Below the pieces are notes generated by a model. It was not told the DNA's origin. It searched no databases and saw only the letters and a program-made list of their open reading frames with translations. Shown here one piece after another: positions 18,993 to 27,277 of a stretch of DNA of 51,639 bases. The translations under genes were made by a program, and so were the position numbers. Source of the stretch: Prochlorococcus sp. AG-355-J23 (GTDB lineage: Bacteria > Cyanobacteriota > Cyanobacteriia > PCC-6307 > Cyanobiaceae). Positions within the stretch are counted from its first letter, which is position 1, and each line of letters begins with the position of its first letter. The DNA lies in NCBI GenBank assembly GCA_003278705.1, contig QCDR01000010.1, positions 1 to 51,639 of the forward strand, given 5' to 3'.

Positions 18993-20489
18993 TTATGGAT
19001 GGAAACCAAAAATGGAATTATTTCTTTTTTTAATTTCTTTTATGAAGGTAATGTAATTTTCAGAGACTGATAGTTCTGGATAAATTAATTCATTTATTTT
19101 TTTCTTAAGATTATACTTATCGTTTAAAAATAAAGCAGATTTTTCAAGAACCTCAACCATAATTGAAACCGCAGTACTTGCTCCCGGAGAGGCTCCCAAC
19201 AAAGCAGATAATGATCCATCAGATGAATTTACAATCTCAGTTCCAAATTTCAAAGAACCACCACCTTCAGTTTTTTTAATTATTTGGACTCTTTGACCAG
19301 CATTCTTTAAATACCAATCAGAAGGATTAGCTGATGGCATCATATTCTTTAAATTCTCAACTCTTGAGTTATGGTTCTTTAATGATTGTGATATTAGGTA
19401 ATTAATTAAATCGTTGTTCTTGAAACCAACGTCTAACATAGAAAAAATATTATTCTTTTTAATTGAACTAAATAAGTCAAAGTATGAGCTTTGTTTTAGA
19501 AATTTCGTTGTAAATCCAGCAAAAGGTCCATATAAAAGAAGTTTTTTATCATCAATCCATCTGGTGTCTAAATGAGGCACAGACATTGGTGGCGATCCAA
19601 TATCAGCTTTACCATAAACTTTTGAGTTATGTTTTTCTGTAAGATCTTTTTTCTCGCAAATAAGCCATTTCCCACTAACAGGAAATCCACCATAACTTTT
19701 TGCTTCTGGAATTTTTGATTTTTGTAAATAATTAATTGTTTTTCCACCAGCACCAAGAAAAACGTAACCAGTTCTAATTGAAGTTTTTCTACCTTCAGAA
19801 CTGATTTCTAGTTCCCATTGTTTTTTATCAATTTTCTTTAAATCTAATAATTCTGTTTTGTATCTAATTTCAACATTTTTGTTTAAGGAAACTAATGACA
19901 AATACTCTTTAGTTAAAGCCTCAAAATTAATATCAGTTCCTCTACCTATTCTGGTAGCAGCAATTTGAGTAGATTGATTTCTATCTTTTGTTATTAGAGG
20001 AGCCCATGATGAAATTTCATCAAAAGATGTAGAAAATTCCATATCGATGAATTCAGGATTTTCGGTCATTTTCTGAAATCTTTTTTTTAAAAAAGAAATA
20101 TTATCCTGACCAGACACAAAGCTAATATGAGGAATAAATTTTAGAAACTTCTTAATATCAATTTTCCCTGCTTCATACAATGAGGCCCATAAAGACATGG
20201 AAGTTTCAAAAGAACGATTTATTGAGAGCGCTTTATCTATTTTTAGATTTCCTTTTTCATCTATAGGTGTATAGTTTAATTCGCAATTAGCCGCATGTCC
20301 TGTACCTGCATTATTAAAAGCGCCAGTACTTTCACTTCCTGGAGCGTTTAATTTTTCTATAATGAGAAATTTTATATCTGGTAAAACTTCTGAAATTAGG
20401 AGAGCTAAAGTACTGCTCATTATTCCTGCTCCTACTAAGACTGCATCAAAGTAGCTATTGTCATTAGTGGGATTTTGAGATGAAGTCAC
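18993..20489 (-). CDS. mqo: Malate:quinone oxidoreductase
   Basis: A membrane-associated FAD enzyme that oxidises malate to oxaloacetate and passes electrons to the quinone pool. At 498 residues it starts with the dinucleotide site [21 protein letters not shown]. It has the Mqo blocks [20 protein letters not shown] near residue 55, [12 protein letters not shown] near 190, and [15 protein letters not shown] near the C-terminus. Convergence with other genes is absent; nfu lies divergently 70 bp away. Confidence 0.93.
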   Translation of the reverse strand: MTSSQNPTNDNSYFDAVLVGAGIMSSTLALLISEVLPDIKFLIIEKLNAPGSESTGAFNNAGTGHAANCELNYTPIDEKGNLKIDKALSINRSFETSMSLWASLYEAGKIDIKKFLKFIPHISFVSGQDNISFLKKRFQKMTENPEFIDMEFSTSFDEISSWAPLITKDRNQSTQIAATRIGRGTDINFEALTKEYLSLVSLNKNVEIRYKTELLDLKKIDKKQWELEISSEGRKTSIRTGYVFLGAGGKTINYLQKSKIPEAKSYGGFPVSGKWLICEKKDLTEKHNSKVYGKADIGSPPMSVPHLDTRWIDDKKLLLYGPFAGFTTKFLKQSSYFDLFSSIKKNNIFSMLDVGFKNNDLINYLISQSLKNHNSRVENLKNMMPSANPSDWYLKNAGQRVQIIKKTEGGGSLKFGTEIVNSSDGSLSALLGASPGASTAVSIMVEVLEKSALFLNDKYNLKKKINELIYPELSVSENYITFIKEIKKRNNSIFGFHP

Positions 20490-20559
20490 AACAGAAAATT
20501 ATCTTTTTTGCAATTAATCAGATTTCTTTCTAGGCTTATTATAAAGTTAATCCAAAATT

Positions 20560-20805
20560 ATGAGTACTGAAACACTCTCGCTGACAAACGAAAATGTAGA
20601 AAAAGTCCTTGACGAGCTAAGACCTTTTTTAATTTCTGATGGAGGTAATGTAGAGATTGCAGAAATAGATGGTCCAATTGTCAAAGTAAGACTTCAAGGA
20701 GCATGTGGTAGTTGCCCAAGTAGCACTATGACTCTAAAAATGGGTATTGAAAGAAAGTTAAAAGAAATGATTCCTGAAATAAGCGAAGTTGTCCAGGTTT
20801 TATAA
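20560..20805 (+). CDS. NifU-like Fe-S scaffold protein (Nfu domain)
   Basis: An 81-residue protein consisting of a single NifU C-terminal domain. Features are [19 protein letters not shown], followed by the cluster-binding [16 protein letters not shown], where CxxC ligates a [4Fe-4S] cluster in a homodimer. In cyanobacteria this stand-alone form (often called NfuA/CnfU) is the main scaffold feeding photosystem I and other proteins. It converges on a small membrane protein gene with a 22-bp gap. Confidence 0.93.
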   Translation: MSTETLSLTNENVEKVLDELRPFLISDGGNVEIAEIDGPIVKVRLQGACGSCPSSTMTLKMGIERKLKEMIPEISEVVQVL

Positions 20806-20827
20806 AAATTTTTAACTGAAATATATA

Positions 20828-21085
20828 TTATTTAGTTTTTAATTCCTTCAATAAAGATGATTCCATATCAAGGCAATCAATTGGAAGTCCTTGACCAATA
20901 GCGATTAAAAGAGGTGCAAGAATTCCTAAAGTAAAAACTAAATTTGATTGGCTTACATCATATTTACTCAAAGTAAAAGTTATCAAATAAATAACTGAAA
21001 AATAAGCATGTAATGAAAAAAATTCTTTTGGCTTTAAAACTGGCCACCTTAAAGTATTTCCCAAGAAATATAAAAAACCTGTCAT
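20828..21085 (-). CDS. 85-residue membrane protein of unknown function
   Basis: Two hydrophobic helices (about residues 26-40 and 48-66) flanked by a positively charged loop and a short acidic/lysine tail (DMESSLLKELKTK). The start FLYFLGNTLRWPVLKPKEFFSLH has conserved-looking aromatic residues. I do not recognise the family. Alone on its strand between nfu and the regulatory region of the DUF4278 gene. Confidence 0.6.
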   Translation of the reverse strand: MTGFLYFLGNTLRWPVLKPKEFFSLHAYFSVIYLITFTLSKYDVSQSNLVFTLGILAPLLIAIGQGLPIDCLDMESSLLKELKTK

Positions 21086-21210
21086 AAATAAATAGTTACA
21101 TGAAGTTCAAACCAAATATAAACATAAACCTTTTTAGAGACTATTTATAAAAAATTTACCTAAGATAATAATTAAATAAACATTAAATCTTCGTTTCTAT
21201 TTGTAAAAGC

Positions 21211-21240
21211 TAGACATCCTTAGAGAAATACGCTTATAAT
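21211..21240 (+). promoter_or_regulatory. Sigma-70-type promoter of the DUF4278 leader
   Basis: TAGACA (five of six match TTGACA) and a perfect TATAAT at 21235-21240 are spaced by 18 bases. The predicted transcription start is about 21246-21248. This is one of the clearest promoters in the window. It yields a leader of about 90 nt before the ATG at 21340. Confidence 0.65.
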
Positions 21241-21246
21241 AATTTT

Positions 21247-21260
21247 GTAGCAATAGCTAC
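21247..21260. promoter_or_regulatory. NtcA-type box overlapping the predicted transcription start
   Basis: GTAGCAATAGCTAC is a perfect GTA-N8-TAC palindrome, the consensus of the cyanobacterial nitrogen regulator NtcA. It starts about 6 bases after the -10 box, so it would overlap +1. NtcA bound there would be expected to repress, as it does for gif-type genes. As RNA the same bases form a 5-bp stem with an AATA loop, so a plain 5' hairpin is an alternative reading. Confidence 0.5.
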
Positions 21261-21265
21261 TTTTT

Positions 21266-21325
21266 CGTTCACCCTCATTTGAGGGCGCAGTTCGAGTCAT
21301 ACCATGGAACGGGGGATGGCCGTGT
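21266..21325 (+). ncRNA. Candidate glutamine riboswitch (glnA / Downstream-peptide RNA class)
   Basis: The leader has an outer stem, CGTTC (21266-21270) with GAACG (21307-21311), enclosing a second stem, CCCTC/GAGGG (21272-21285), a purine-rich junction, and a trailing GGGGATGG tract that could form a pseudoknot. Short ORFs in marine cyanobacteria are preceded by such Downstream-peptide RNAs, related to the glutamine-binding glnA motif. Match was judged from memory of the consensus, not by covariance search. In-frame ATGs at 21304 and 21316 fall inside the 3' part of this structure, so the real start is the later ATG. Confidence 0.55.
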
Positions 21326-21339
21326 TGTCACATCGAAAC

Positions 21340-21513
21340 ATGACTACTTTAACTTACAGAGGTAAAAACTACGTTCAAAACAAAGAAGCTGCTAAAAAGC
21401 AACTTGTTGAACTTACCTACAGAAGAAACGTATACACCAACAGAATGGATAACGCTTCTTCAAGTAATGAAAAAGCAGAATTAAATTACAGAGGTGTTAA
21501 TTACACTAAATAA
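21340..21513 (+). CDS. 57-residue DUF4278-like protein
   Basis: A small basic protein (MTTLTYRGKNYVQ...LNYRGVNYTK). It is built from three related short units, LTYRGKNYV, LTYRRNVYT and LNYRGVNYT, which fits the cyanobacterial DUF4278 pattern. The open frame could start at 21304, but those 12 codons lie in the structured leader, so ATG 21340 is chosen. It follows a promoter, an NtcA-like box and a candidate glutamine riboswitch. It is closed by a strong terminator, so it is a monocistronic unit likely controlled by nitrogen status. Function unknown. Confidence 0.82.
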   Translation: MTTLTYRGKNYVQNKEAAKKQLVELTYRRNVYTNRMDNASSSNEKAELNYRGVNYTK

Positions 21514-21529
21514 TTTAATTAAAAAAATT

Positions 21530-21559
21530 AAAAGCCCCTTAAAAAGGGGCTTTTTTTTT
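21530..21559 (+). terminator. Intrinsic terminator after the DUF4278 gene
   Basis: AAGCCCCTT and AAGGGGCTT form a G+C-rich stem with a short A loop, followed by a run of nine T. This is the classic rho-independent form and the best terminator in the window. It lies between the DUF4278 stop and the ArsM-like start. Confidence 0.92.
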
Positions 21560-21590
21560 GGCTATATTTATCAAGAGTCCTTTAAAAAAT

Positions 21591-22385
21591 ATGTCTGAAA
21601 GTTGCTGTAATACAAACACATCGAATAAAGCACCTAATCAATTCGATCATAAAGATGCGATTCAAGAAAGATATGGCTCAGCCGCACAAGAAAAAGAAAG
21701 TTGTCTTTGTACACCAGTTGGGTTTGATCCCGTTTTACTTGAAGCAATTCCTCGAGAGGTTATAGAAAGAGACTATGGATGTGGTGATCCAACAAAATAT
21801 GTTCAAAAAAATGATATTGTCTTAGATCTTGGAAGTGGTAGCGGCAAAAATGCTTTCATTTGTGCCCAAATTGTTGGAAAAGAAGGGAAAGTTATTGGAG
21901 TTGATCAGAATCCTGACATGCTTTCTTTATCTAGATCAGCCTCTAAAGAAGTAACAAAAAATATAGGTTTCAACAATACAGAATTTCTAGAAGGTTCAAT
22001 TGAAAAACTTGATGAATTAGATAAAGATTTAAATCCATTAATAGCAGATAAATCAGTAGATATTATTTTAAGTAATTGCGTTTTAAACTTGGTAAGTCCA
22101 CAATCTAGAAATAACCTTCTAAATAACATAAAAAGAGTTTTAAACGATAATGGAAGAATTGCAATTAGCGATATCGTCTCTAACAAAAAAGTTCCTTTAA
22201 GATTGCAAAATGATCATGATCTATGGACAGGATGTATTAGTGGAGCATGGTATGAGCCAGAGTTTATAAGTGATTTTAAAGAACTAGGATTTAAAAATTT
22301 AAAATTTGCAGAAAGGAGTTCTGAACCTTGGAAAGTAATTGAGGATATTGAATTTAGGACAGTAACTTTAGTGGGCAATATTTAA
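21591..22385 (+). CDS. arsM: Arsenite methyltransferase (ArsM-like)
   Basis: A SAM-dependent methyltransferase of 264 residues. ATG 21591 is chosen because the upstream TTG at 21558 lies inside the terminator. The order matches ArsM: an N-terminal cysteine cluster (SCCNTN), LCTPVGF, YGCGDPTKYV, SAM motif VLDLGSGSGKNAFICAQ near residue 80, SNCVLNLVSP (second arsenic-binding cysteine) and WTGCISGAW (third). All three cysteines expected to bind As(III) are present. The next gene downstream is a class V PLP enzyme, so the two may be co-transcribed. Confidence 0.85.
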   Translation: MSESCCNTNTSNKAPNQFDHKDAIQERYGSAAQEKESCLCTPVGFDPVLLEAIPREVIERDYGCGDPTKYVQKNDIVLDLGSGSGKNAFICAQIVGKEGKVIGVDQNPDMLSLSRSASKEVTKNIGFNNTEFLEGSIEKLDELDKDLNPLIADKSVDIILSNCVLNLVSPQSRNNLLNNIKRVLNDNGRIAISDIVSNKKVPLRLQNDHDLWTGCISGAWYEPEFISDFKELGFKNLKFAERSSEPWKVIEDIEFRTVTLVGNI

Positions 22386-22421
22386 AAAAATTCAAGAGTT
22401 GAAAATTTACTATAAATTTCT

Positions 22422-23597
22422 ATGAGAAATAATCCAAGAGATCAAATACCCGCATTAAAAAATAAGTATTATTTCAACTATGGTGGTCAAGGACCATTAC
22501 CAAAATCTTCTCTAGAAGCAATAGTTAAAACTTGGGAAATTATCCAAGATTTAGGTCCATTTACCAATGATATGTGGCCTTTTATTTACAAAGAAATATT
22601 GACCACAAAAAGAATAATTGCTCAAAAATTAGGTGTCAATTCAAAGAATCTAGCTTTAACCGAAAACATTTCTTCCGGTATGATTTTGCCCTTTTGGGGA
22701 ATAAAAGTAGAAGAGGGAGAAGAGTTATTAATAAGTGACTGTGAACATCCTGGAGTAGTAGCTGCAAGTCGAGAATTTTGCAGAAGAAATAAATTAATAT
22801 TCAAAATTTTGCCAATCCAAAAAATTAAAAATCTAAATGACGAAAATATAATTTTAGAGATTTTGAAAAATCTAAATCGTAAGACTAAGATCCTAATTAT
22901 TTCTCATATCTTATGGAACTTTGGATATAAAATTCCTTTAAAACAAATTTCTATCGAATTAAAAAATAATCGAGAAGATTCTTATTTACTCGTTGATGGT
23001 GCTCAAACCTTTGGGCACATAAATATTGAAAAAGAAGTTTTTTATTCTGATTTATATTCAATAACTTCTCATAAATGGGCATGTGGACCAGAAGGACTTG
23101 GAGCCATTTATGTCTCAGATAGATTTATTCATGAAACAGATCCAACAATAATTGGTTGGAAATCATTAAAAAAAGAACAAGGCATTTATGAGCCTTCAGA
23201 TAATCTTTTTCATGATGATGCAAGGAAATTTGAAATAGCTACCTCTTGTATTCCTTTACTTGCTGGGCTTCGGAATTCTTTAGATCTTTTGGATAAAGAC
23301 TGCCATGAAAAAGAAAAAAACAAAAATATCAAAAAATTAAGTGGAAAACTTTGGGATGAATTAAATCAATTAAAGGGTGTTGAATTAGTTTTAGAAAAAA
23401 AATATTTAAATGGGATTGTTAGTTTTAATATCGAAAATATTGAAGATAAGGATGAATTTGTAAAGAAACTTGGAGAAAAGAAAATTTGGATTAGAGTTTT
23501 AGAAGATCCAAAATGGTTTAGAGCATGCATACATCAAATAACTATTGAAGCTGAGATTGATTTACTTGCTAAAGAAATAAAAAAAATATTGACTTAA
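22422..23597 (+). CDS. Class V PLP enzyme, cysteine/cystine lyase-like
   Basis: A fold-type I PLP protein of 391 residues. It has NYGGQGPLP near residue 22, LLVDGAQTFGHI near 190 (aspartate on the pyridine nitrogen), and SHKWACGPEGLG near 215 with the PLP lysine. It resembles the cyanobacterial C-DES cystine C-S lyase and isopenicillin-epimerase-like branch more than NifS/SufS. It starts 36 bp after the ArsM-like gene. The catalytic cysteine loop of SufS-type desulfurases is not obvious. Exact reaction unresolved. Confidence 0.8.
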   Translation: MRNNPRDQIPALKNKYYFNYGGQGPLPKSSLEAIVKTWEIIQDLGPFTNDMWPFIYKEILTTKRIIAQKLGVNSKNLALTENISSGMILPFWGIKVEEGEELLISDCEHPGVVAASREFCRRNKLIFKILPIQKIKNLNDENIILEILKNLNRKTKILIISHILWNFGYKIPLKQISIELKNNREDSYLLVDGAQTFGHINIEKEVFYSDLYSITSHKWACGPEGLGAIYVSDRFIHETDPTIIGWKSLKKEQGIYEPSDNLFHDDARKFEIATSCIPLLAGLRNSLDLLDKDCHEKEKNKNIKKLSGKLWDELNQLKGVELVLEKKYLNGIVSFNIENIEDKDEFVKKLGEKKIWIRVLEDPKWFRACIHQITIEAEIDLLAKEIKKILT

Positions 23598-23622
23598 AGA
23601 TCTATTAATAAAAAAATTTAGT

Positions 23623-24327
23623 TTACCAAGGTATCTCCGAATTGTCCCATGCAATAAATTTTCCTGTAGATTCTGGTGATTGATTTTTAATAATATTGAT
23701 CAGAAATTGGGAGGATTTTTCTTTACTAAATAATTTATGTTCTGGAACAAATTTATGAAAAGGTCTAGATAAATCAGTATCTACTGTTCCTGGATGAAGC
23801 AATGTGATAGCAGCCTTTGGGAAACGTCTAGCCCATTCAATACTTAAAGATTTAAAAAACTGATTTTGCGCAGATTTTGCAGCTCTATATGAATACCAAC
23901 CTCCAGTTTGATTATCTCCAATACTACCAACTCTTGCACTTATACTTGCAAAATTAAAATCAAAATCTTTTGGTATAAATTCTTCAATCGCTTTAGCTAA
24001 TAAAATAGGAGAAAAGGCATTTATTGAAAAACTTTCCAACATATTTTTTTTATCAAGATGTTGTAATCTTTTTTCCGGTTGAAGAGAATCACTATGAAGT
24101 CTACCTGTGGCATTAACAACTAGCCTTAATTTTGAAGGATGATTTGATATTTTATTTTTCAACTGCAAAAGGGATTGAGAATCCTCTATATCTAATTCCC
24201 AAAAAGGATTAAATTCACTTTTTCTTCCACACAAAACAACATCTAAATCTTTTTCACTTTCATTGAGATCTTTAGCTAGTTGTGTTCCAATTCCACCTGC
24301 GCCTACAACTAAGGCTAAGCCTTTCAT
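23623..24327 (-). CDS. Short-chain dehydrogenase/reductase (C-factor/CsgA-like)
   Basis: A classical SDR of 234 residues. The Rossmann motif is VVGAGGIGTQLA near residue 8, the NAG-equivalent is VVNATGRLHSD near 90, the catalytic serine is in FASISARVGSIG, and the YxxxK is in WYSYRAAKS near 152. The PG motif LLHPGTVDT follows. It resembles the C-signal/CsgA-like subgroup often annotated in cyanobacteria; the substrate is unknown. Confidence 0.86.
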   Translation of the reverse strand: MKGLALVVGAGGIGTQLAKDLNESEKDLDVVLCGRKSEFNPFWELDIEDSQSLLQLKNKISNHPSKLRLVVNATGRLHSDSLQPEKRLQHLDKKNMLESFSINAFSPILLAKAIEEFIPKDFDFNFASISARVGSIGDNQTGGWYSYRAAKSAQNQFFKSLSIEWARRFPKAAITLLHPGTVDTDLSRPFHKFVPEHKLFSKEKSSQFLINIIKNQSPESTGKFIAWDNSEIPW

Positions 24328-24407
24328 TTTATTAAAATTAACTCCATTGATTCTAAGAAACTTTTCTTATGATTTGCGTAAAATCTTTCTTATTTGATTA
24401 GGAAATT

Positions 24408-25943
24408 TTATTGAGATTTATTTTTTTCTTTTAATAATTTATAAGCTATTTTTCTATCATCGAAATTAATAACTTTATCATTGAGAATTTGGTAGTCTTC
24501 ATGTCCTTTTCCTGCAATTAAAACAATATCTTTTTTATTGGCAAATTTAATAGATTCATTTATTGCTTTAAATCTATCAATTTCAATTGTTATTTTTTCT
24601 CTTTTTTTTATACCCATCAAAATATCATTTACTATCTTTTGGGGTTCTTCTGATCTTGGATTATCTGAAGTTATAAAAAGTTGATCAGACAACTCTTCAG
24701 CTATTGATCCCATCAAAGGCCTTTTACTACGATCACGATCTCCGCCACAGCCAAAAACAGTTATTAGTTTCCCTTCACAAAGTTTTTTAATTGATTGCAA
24801 AACTTTTTTTAATCCATCAGGAGTGTGGGCATAATCAACAATTATTGTTGGAAGAGATCTTGAAACGTCATTATCATCAATTTGTATTTTCTCCATTCTC
24901 CCAGGAGCACCAGGGAAAGATTGTATTAACTTTGATAAATCTTTTAAAGAAAAATTCAGTTTATACAAAATTGTTATTGCTTGAATCGCATTCATTAAAT
25001 TAAATTCACCAACAAGTGGAACAAAAAGTTGAATTTTTTCCCTAGGTGTATGAAAAATACAAGTGGAACCACTTTCAGTAAATTTTTTATCTGTTACGAA
25101 AAAAAAATCATCATTTTCAAATTCACTTTCAGTAATCTTTGTAGACACTAATGAAGATCTTTTTTCAAGATCAGACGATAATTTAGATATCCAATGGTCA
25201 TCGTGATTTAATACAGAAATTCCATCTTTTTCTTTTAAGTAAGGTGGGAAAAACAATTTTCTTTTTGTTTGAAAATAAGATTCCATATCTGAGTGATAAT
25301 CAAGATGATCTTGAGTAAAATTAGTAAAAATAGCCGCCTCAAATTCGCATCCTGATATCCTCTTTTGAGCAATAGAATGAGAACTTACCTCTAATATCGC
25401 GAATTCAGATTCTGCCTCAACAGCAGAATTTAATTTCTTTTGAAGTTTATCGGCGAAATCAGTTGTATGAGAAGCCACTTCTGAGAATCCTGGCCATCTA
25501 TTAAACAAGGTCCCAAATAATGCAGTCTTTTTCCCTAATTTTTTTAAAAGATATTCCAATAAGAAAGTAATTGTCGTTTTTCCATTAGTACCAGTAACAC
25601 CAATAAGTTTAATTTTTCTTGAAGGCCTATTCCAAAACTCAGCGACAATTTGACCAAAAATATAATCTAAATTATCCTCAATAACCAAAATCCTTTCTCG
25701 ATCAATAGATCCAATTCTCTCTTTTGCAGCAGACCCAATAATGGCAGCCTCCGCGCCATTTTCAATTGCCTCAATACAAAATTTTCCTCCATCAACATTT
25801 AAACCAGGCATTCCTAAAAATAAAGTTCCTTTTTGTACTTCTTTAGAGTTAAAAGAAATATTATTGATTTCATGATCGATTAAATCTAATGAAGGAATAA
25901 TTCCTACTAAATCTAAAAGTTTATGTAATTTTATAGATCTCAT
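24408..25943 (-). CDS. murE: UDP-N-acetylmuramoyl-L-alanyl-D-glutamate--2,6-diaminopimelate ligase
   Basis: A Mur ligase of 511 residues that adds meso-diaminopimelate to the peptidoglycan precursor. The P-loop is GVTGTNGKTTITFLLE near residue 112, then THTTDF-type substrate blocks (SHTTDFADK), LEVSSHSIAQKR and VDYAHTPDGL. The DNPRSEEP motif near 405 specifies meso-DAP rather than lysine. It is the last gene of the yidD - DUF836 - murE unit. Confidence 0.96.
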   Translation of the reverse strand: MRSIKLHKLLDLVGIIPSLDLIDHEINNISFNSKEVQKGTLFLGMPGLNVDGGKFCIEAIENGAEAAIIGSAAKERIGSIDRERILVIEDNLDYIFGQIVAEFWNRPSRKIKLIGVTGTNGKTTITFLLEYLLKKLGKKTALFGTLFNRWPGFSEVASHTTDFADKLQKKLNSAVEAESEFAILEVSSHSIAQKRISGCEFEAAIFTNFTQDHLDYHSDMESYFQTKRKLFFPPYLKEKDGISVLNHDDHWISKLSSDLEKRSSLVSTKITESEFENDDFFFVTDKKFTESGSTCIFHTPREKIQLFVPLVGEFNLMNAIQAITILYKLNFSLKDLSKLIQSFPGAPGRMEKIQIDDNDVSRSLPTIIVDYAHTPDGLKKVLQSIKKLCEGKLITVFGCGGDRDRSKRPLMGSIAEELSDQLFITSDNPRSEEPQKIVNDILMGIKKREKITIEIDRFKAINESIKFANKKDIVLIAGKGHEDYQILNDKVINFDDRKIAYKLLKEKNKSQ

Positions 25944-25953
25944 ATAAAAAAAA

Positions 25954-26256
25954 TTATTTCTCCAGAATGGTAATAATATTTTTTTGAAACCAATTCTTTA
26001 ATTGATCATCTTTTAATCTTGGAGAAATGCGAGGCAATTCTATGATCTCCTCAGACCTAATTCTTTCAATAGCAATAACAGGTACTTCATAATCATATTT
26101 TTTATATTTATCTTTATATAAATCGAACCTATCTATATCAATTTCTTTAAGCTCTTCTAGATTAGGGAATAACTCATTAAGATTTATTTTTGCCAATTTA
26201 TTTTTTAATGAATCACAAAGGCAACATCCCTGCCTAACAAAAATAAATATTTTCAT
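25954..26256 (-). CDS. Glutaredoxin-like protein (DUF836)
   Basis: A 100-residue thioredoxin-fold protein starting MKIFIFVRQGCCLCDSLKNKL, with the redox CxxC (CCLC) near residue 11-14. It has the cis-proline region DYEVPVIAIE characteristic of glutaredoxin-like proteins. It lies 10 bp from murE and 4 bp from yidD on the same strand. Partner and role unknown. Confidence 0.88.
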   Translation of the reverse strand: MKIFIFVRQGCCLCDSLKNKLAKINLNELFPNLEELKEIDIDRFDLYKDKYKKYDYEVPVIAIERIRSEEIIELPRISPRLKDDQLKNWFQKNIITILEK

Positions 26257-26260
26257 TCAT

Positions 26261-26497
26261 TTAGTCAGGCACAGGGTCACATCCACAGGGAGTTAAAGGA
26301 TGACATTTGCTTAATCTTTTTAAAGTTAACCACCCTCCCTTCCAAGGACCATGTCTAGTAATTGCCTCATATCCATAAGAGCTACAACTTGGAATAAATC
26401 TGCATCTTGGTCCAAAAAAAGGAGAAAACCACTTTTGATAAAACGAAATCATAAAAAGAAGTATAGAAGTAATTGATTTATTAATAGTTTTGAACAC
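26261..26497 (-). CDS. yidD: Membrane protein insertion efficiency factor YidD
   Basis: A 78-residue protein with the family pattern: a hydrophobic N-terminal helix, [27 protein letters not shown], then [19 protein letters not shown]. It ends GCDPVPD. It assists YidC-dependent insertion at the inner membrane. The three conserved cysteines (RCRF, SCSSY, KCHP) plus CGCD are all present. Confidence 0.95.
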   Translation of the reverse strand: MFKTINKSITSILLFMISFYQKWFSPFFGPRCRFIPSCSSYGYEAITRHGPWKGGWLTLKRLSKCHPLTPCGCDPVPD

Positions 26498-26592
26498 TTT
26501 AATGATGTAAAATAATATTTCCAGTAGTAATTAGTTTAATTGAATTTAATCAATTATCCAATTTATTGCAAATTTCTATTTAATTTAAAATT

Positions 26593-27201
26593 ATGTCAAG
26601 ATACCGCGGCCCCAGATTAAGGGTTACGCGTCGCTTGGGAGAACTACCAGGTCTCACCAGGAAAGCTTCAAAGAAGTCTAATCCTCCAGGTCAGCACGGC
26701 CAAGCCCGTCGCAAGCGATCAGAATATGCAATTCGTCTAGAAGAAAAGCAGAAACTTAGGTTTAATTATGGAGTTTCTGAAAAACAACTAGTTCGTTATG
26801 TAAAAAAAGCTAGAGCTCAAGAAGGATCTACAGGAACTAACCTACTAAGACTTTTGGAAAACAGACTTGATAATGTTTGTTTTAGATTAGGTTTTGGAGG
26901 TACCATTCCAGGCTCAAGACAATTAGTAAATCATGGCCATGTAACCGTTAATGGAAAGGTTCTTGATATTGCTGGTTATCAATGCAAATCAGGCGATGTA
27001 ATCGGAATTAAAGAAAACAAAGCAAGCAAAAAACTTGTTGAAGGTAATATAGAATTCCCTGGATTAGCAAATGTTCCACCTCATCTTGATTTAGACAAAC
27101 CTAAATTAACGGGAATAATAAATGGAAAATGCGATAGAGAGTGGGTGGCTCTTGAAATAAACGAACTACTAGTTGTTGAATATTATTCAAGAAAAGTTTA
27201 A
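26593..27201 (+). CDS. rpsD: 30S ribosomal protein S4
   Basis: A full-length S4 of 202 residues, one of the primary 16S rRNA binders. It starts [21 protein letters not shown]. The S4 RNA-binding domain is [21 protein letters not shown]...[18 protein letters not shown] near residue 85-120 (here [14 protein letters not shown]). Codon choice is richer in G+C than the neighbours, as usual for a highly expressed gene. A strong inverted-repeat terminator follows. Confidence 0.98.
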   Translation: MSRYRGPRLRVTRRLGELPGLTRKASKKSNPPGQHGQARRKRSEYAIRLEEKQKLRFNYGVSEKQLVRYVKKARAQEGSTGTNLLRLLENRLDNVCFRLGFGGTIPGSRQLVNHGHVTVNGKVLDIAGYQCKSGDVIGIKENKASKKLVEGNIEFPGLANVPPHLDLDKPKLTGIINGKCDREWVALEINELLVVEYYSRKV

Positions 27202-27220
27202 TACTACTTTTCTTTGGATT

Positions 27221-27270
27221 ATTAAATCTCTCATTAAAAAAATGAGAGATTTAATTTAATTCTTATTTTT
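27221..27270 (+). terminator. Intrinsic terminator after rpsD
   Basis: A perfect 15-bp inverted repeat, ATTAAATCTCTCATT (27221-27235) and its complement (27241-27255), with an A5 loop. It is followed by TTAATTCTTATTTTT. It closes the rpsD transcript before the sulfur amino-acid genes. Confidence 0.85.
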
Positions 27271-27277
27271 AAAAATA

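Noticed and set aside
21304..21339. Earlier start for the DUF4278 gene (MERGMAVLSHRN)
   Set aside because: Those bases form the 3' half of the structured leader; the ATG at 21340 begins the family domain.
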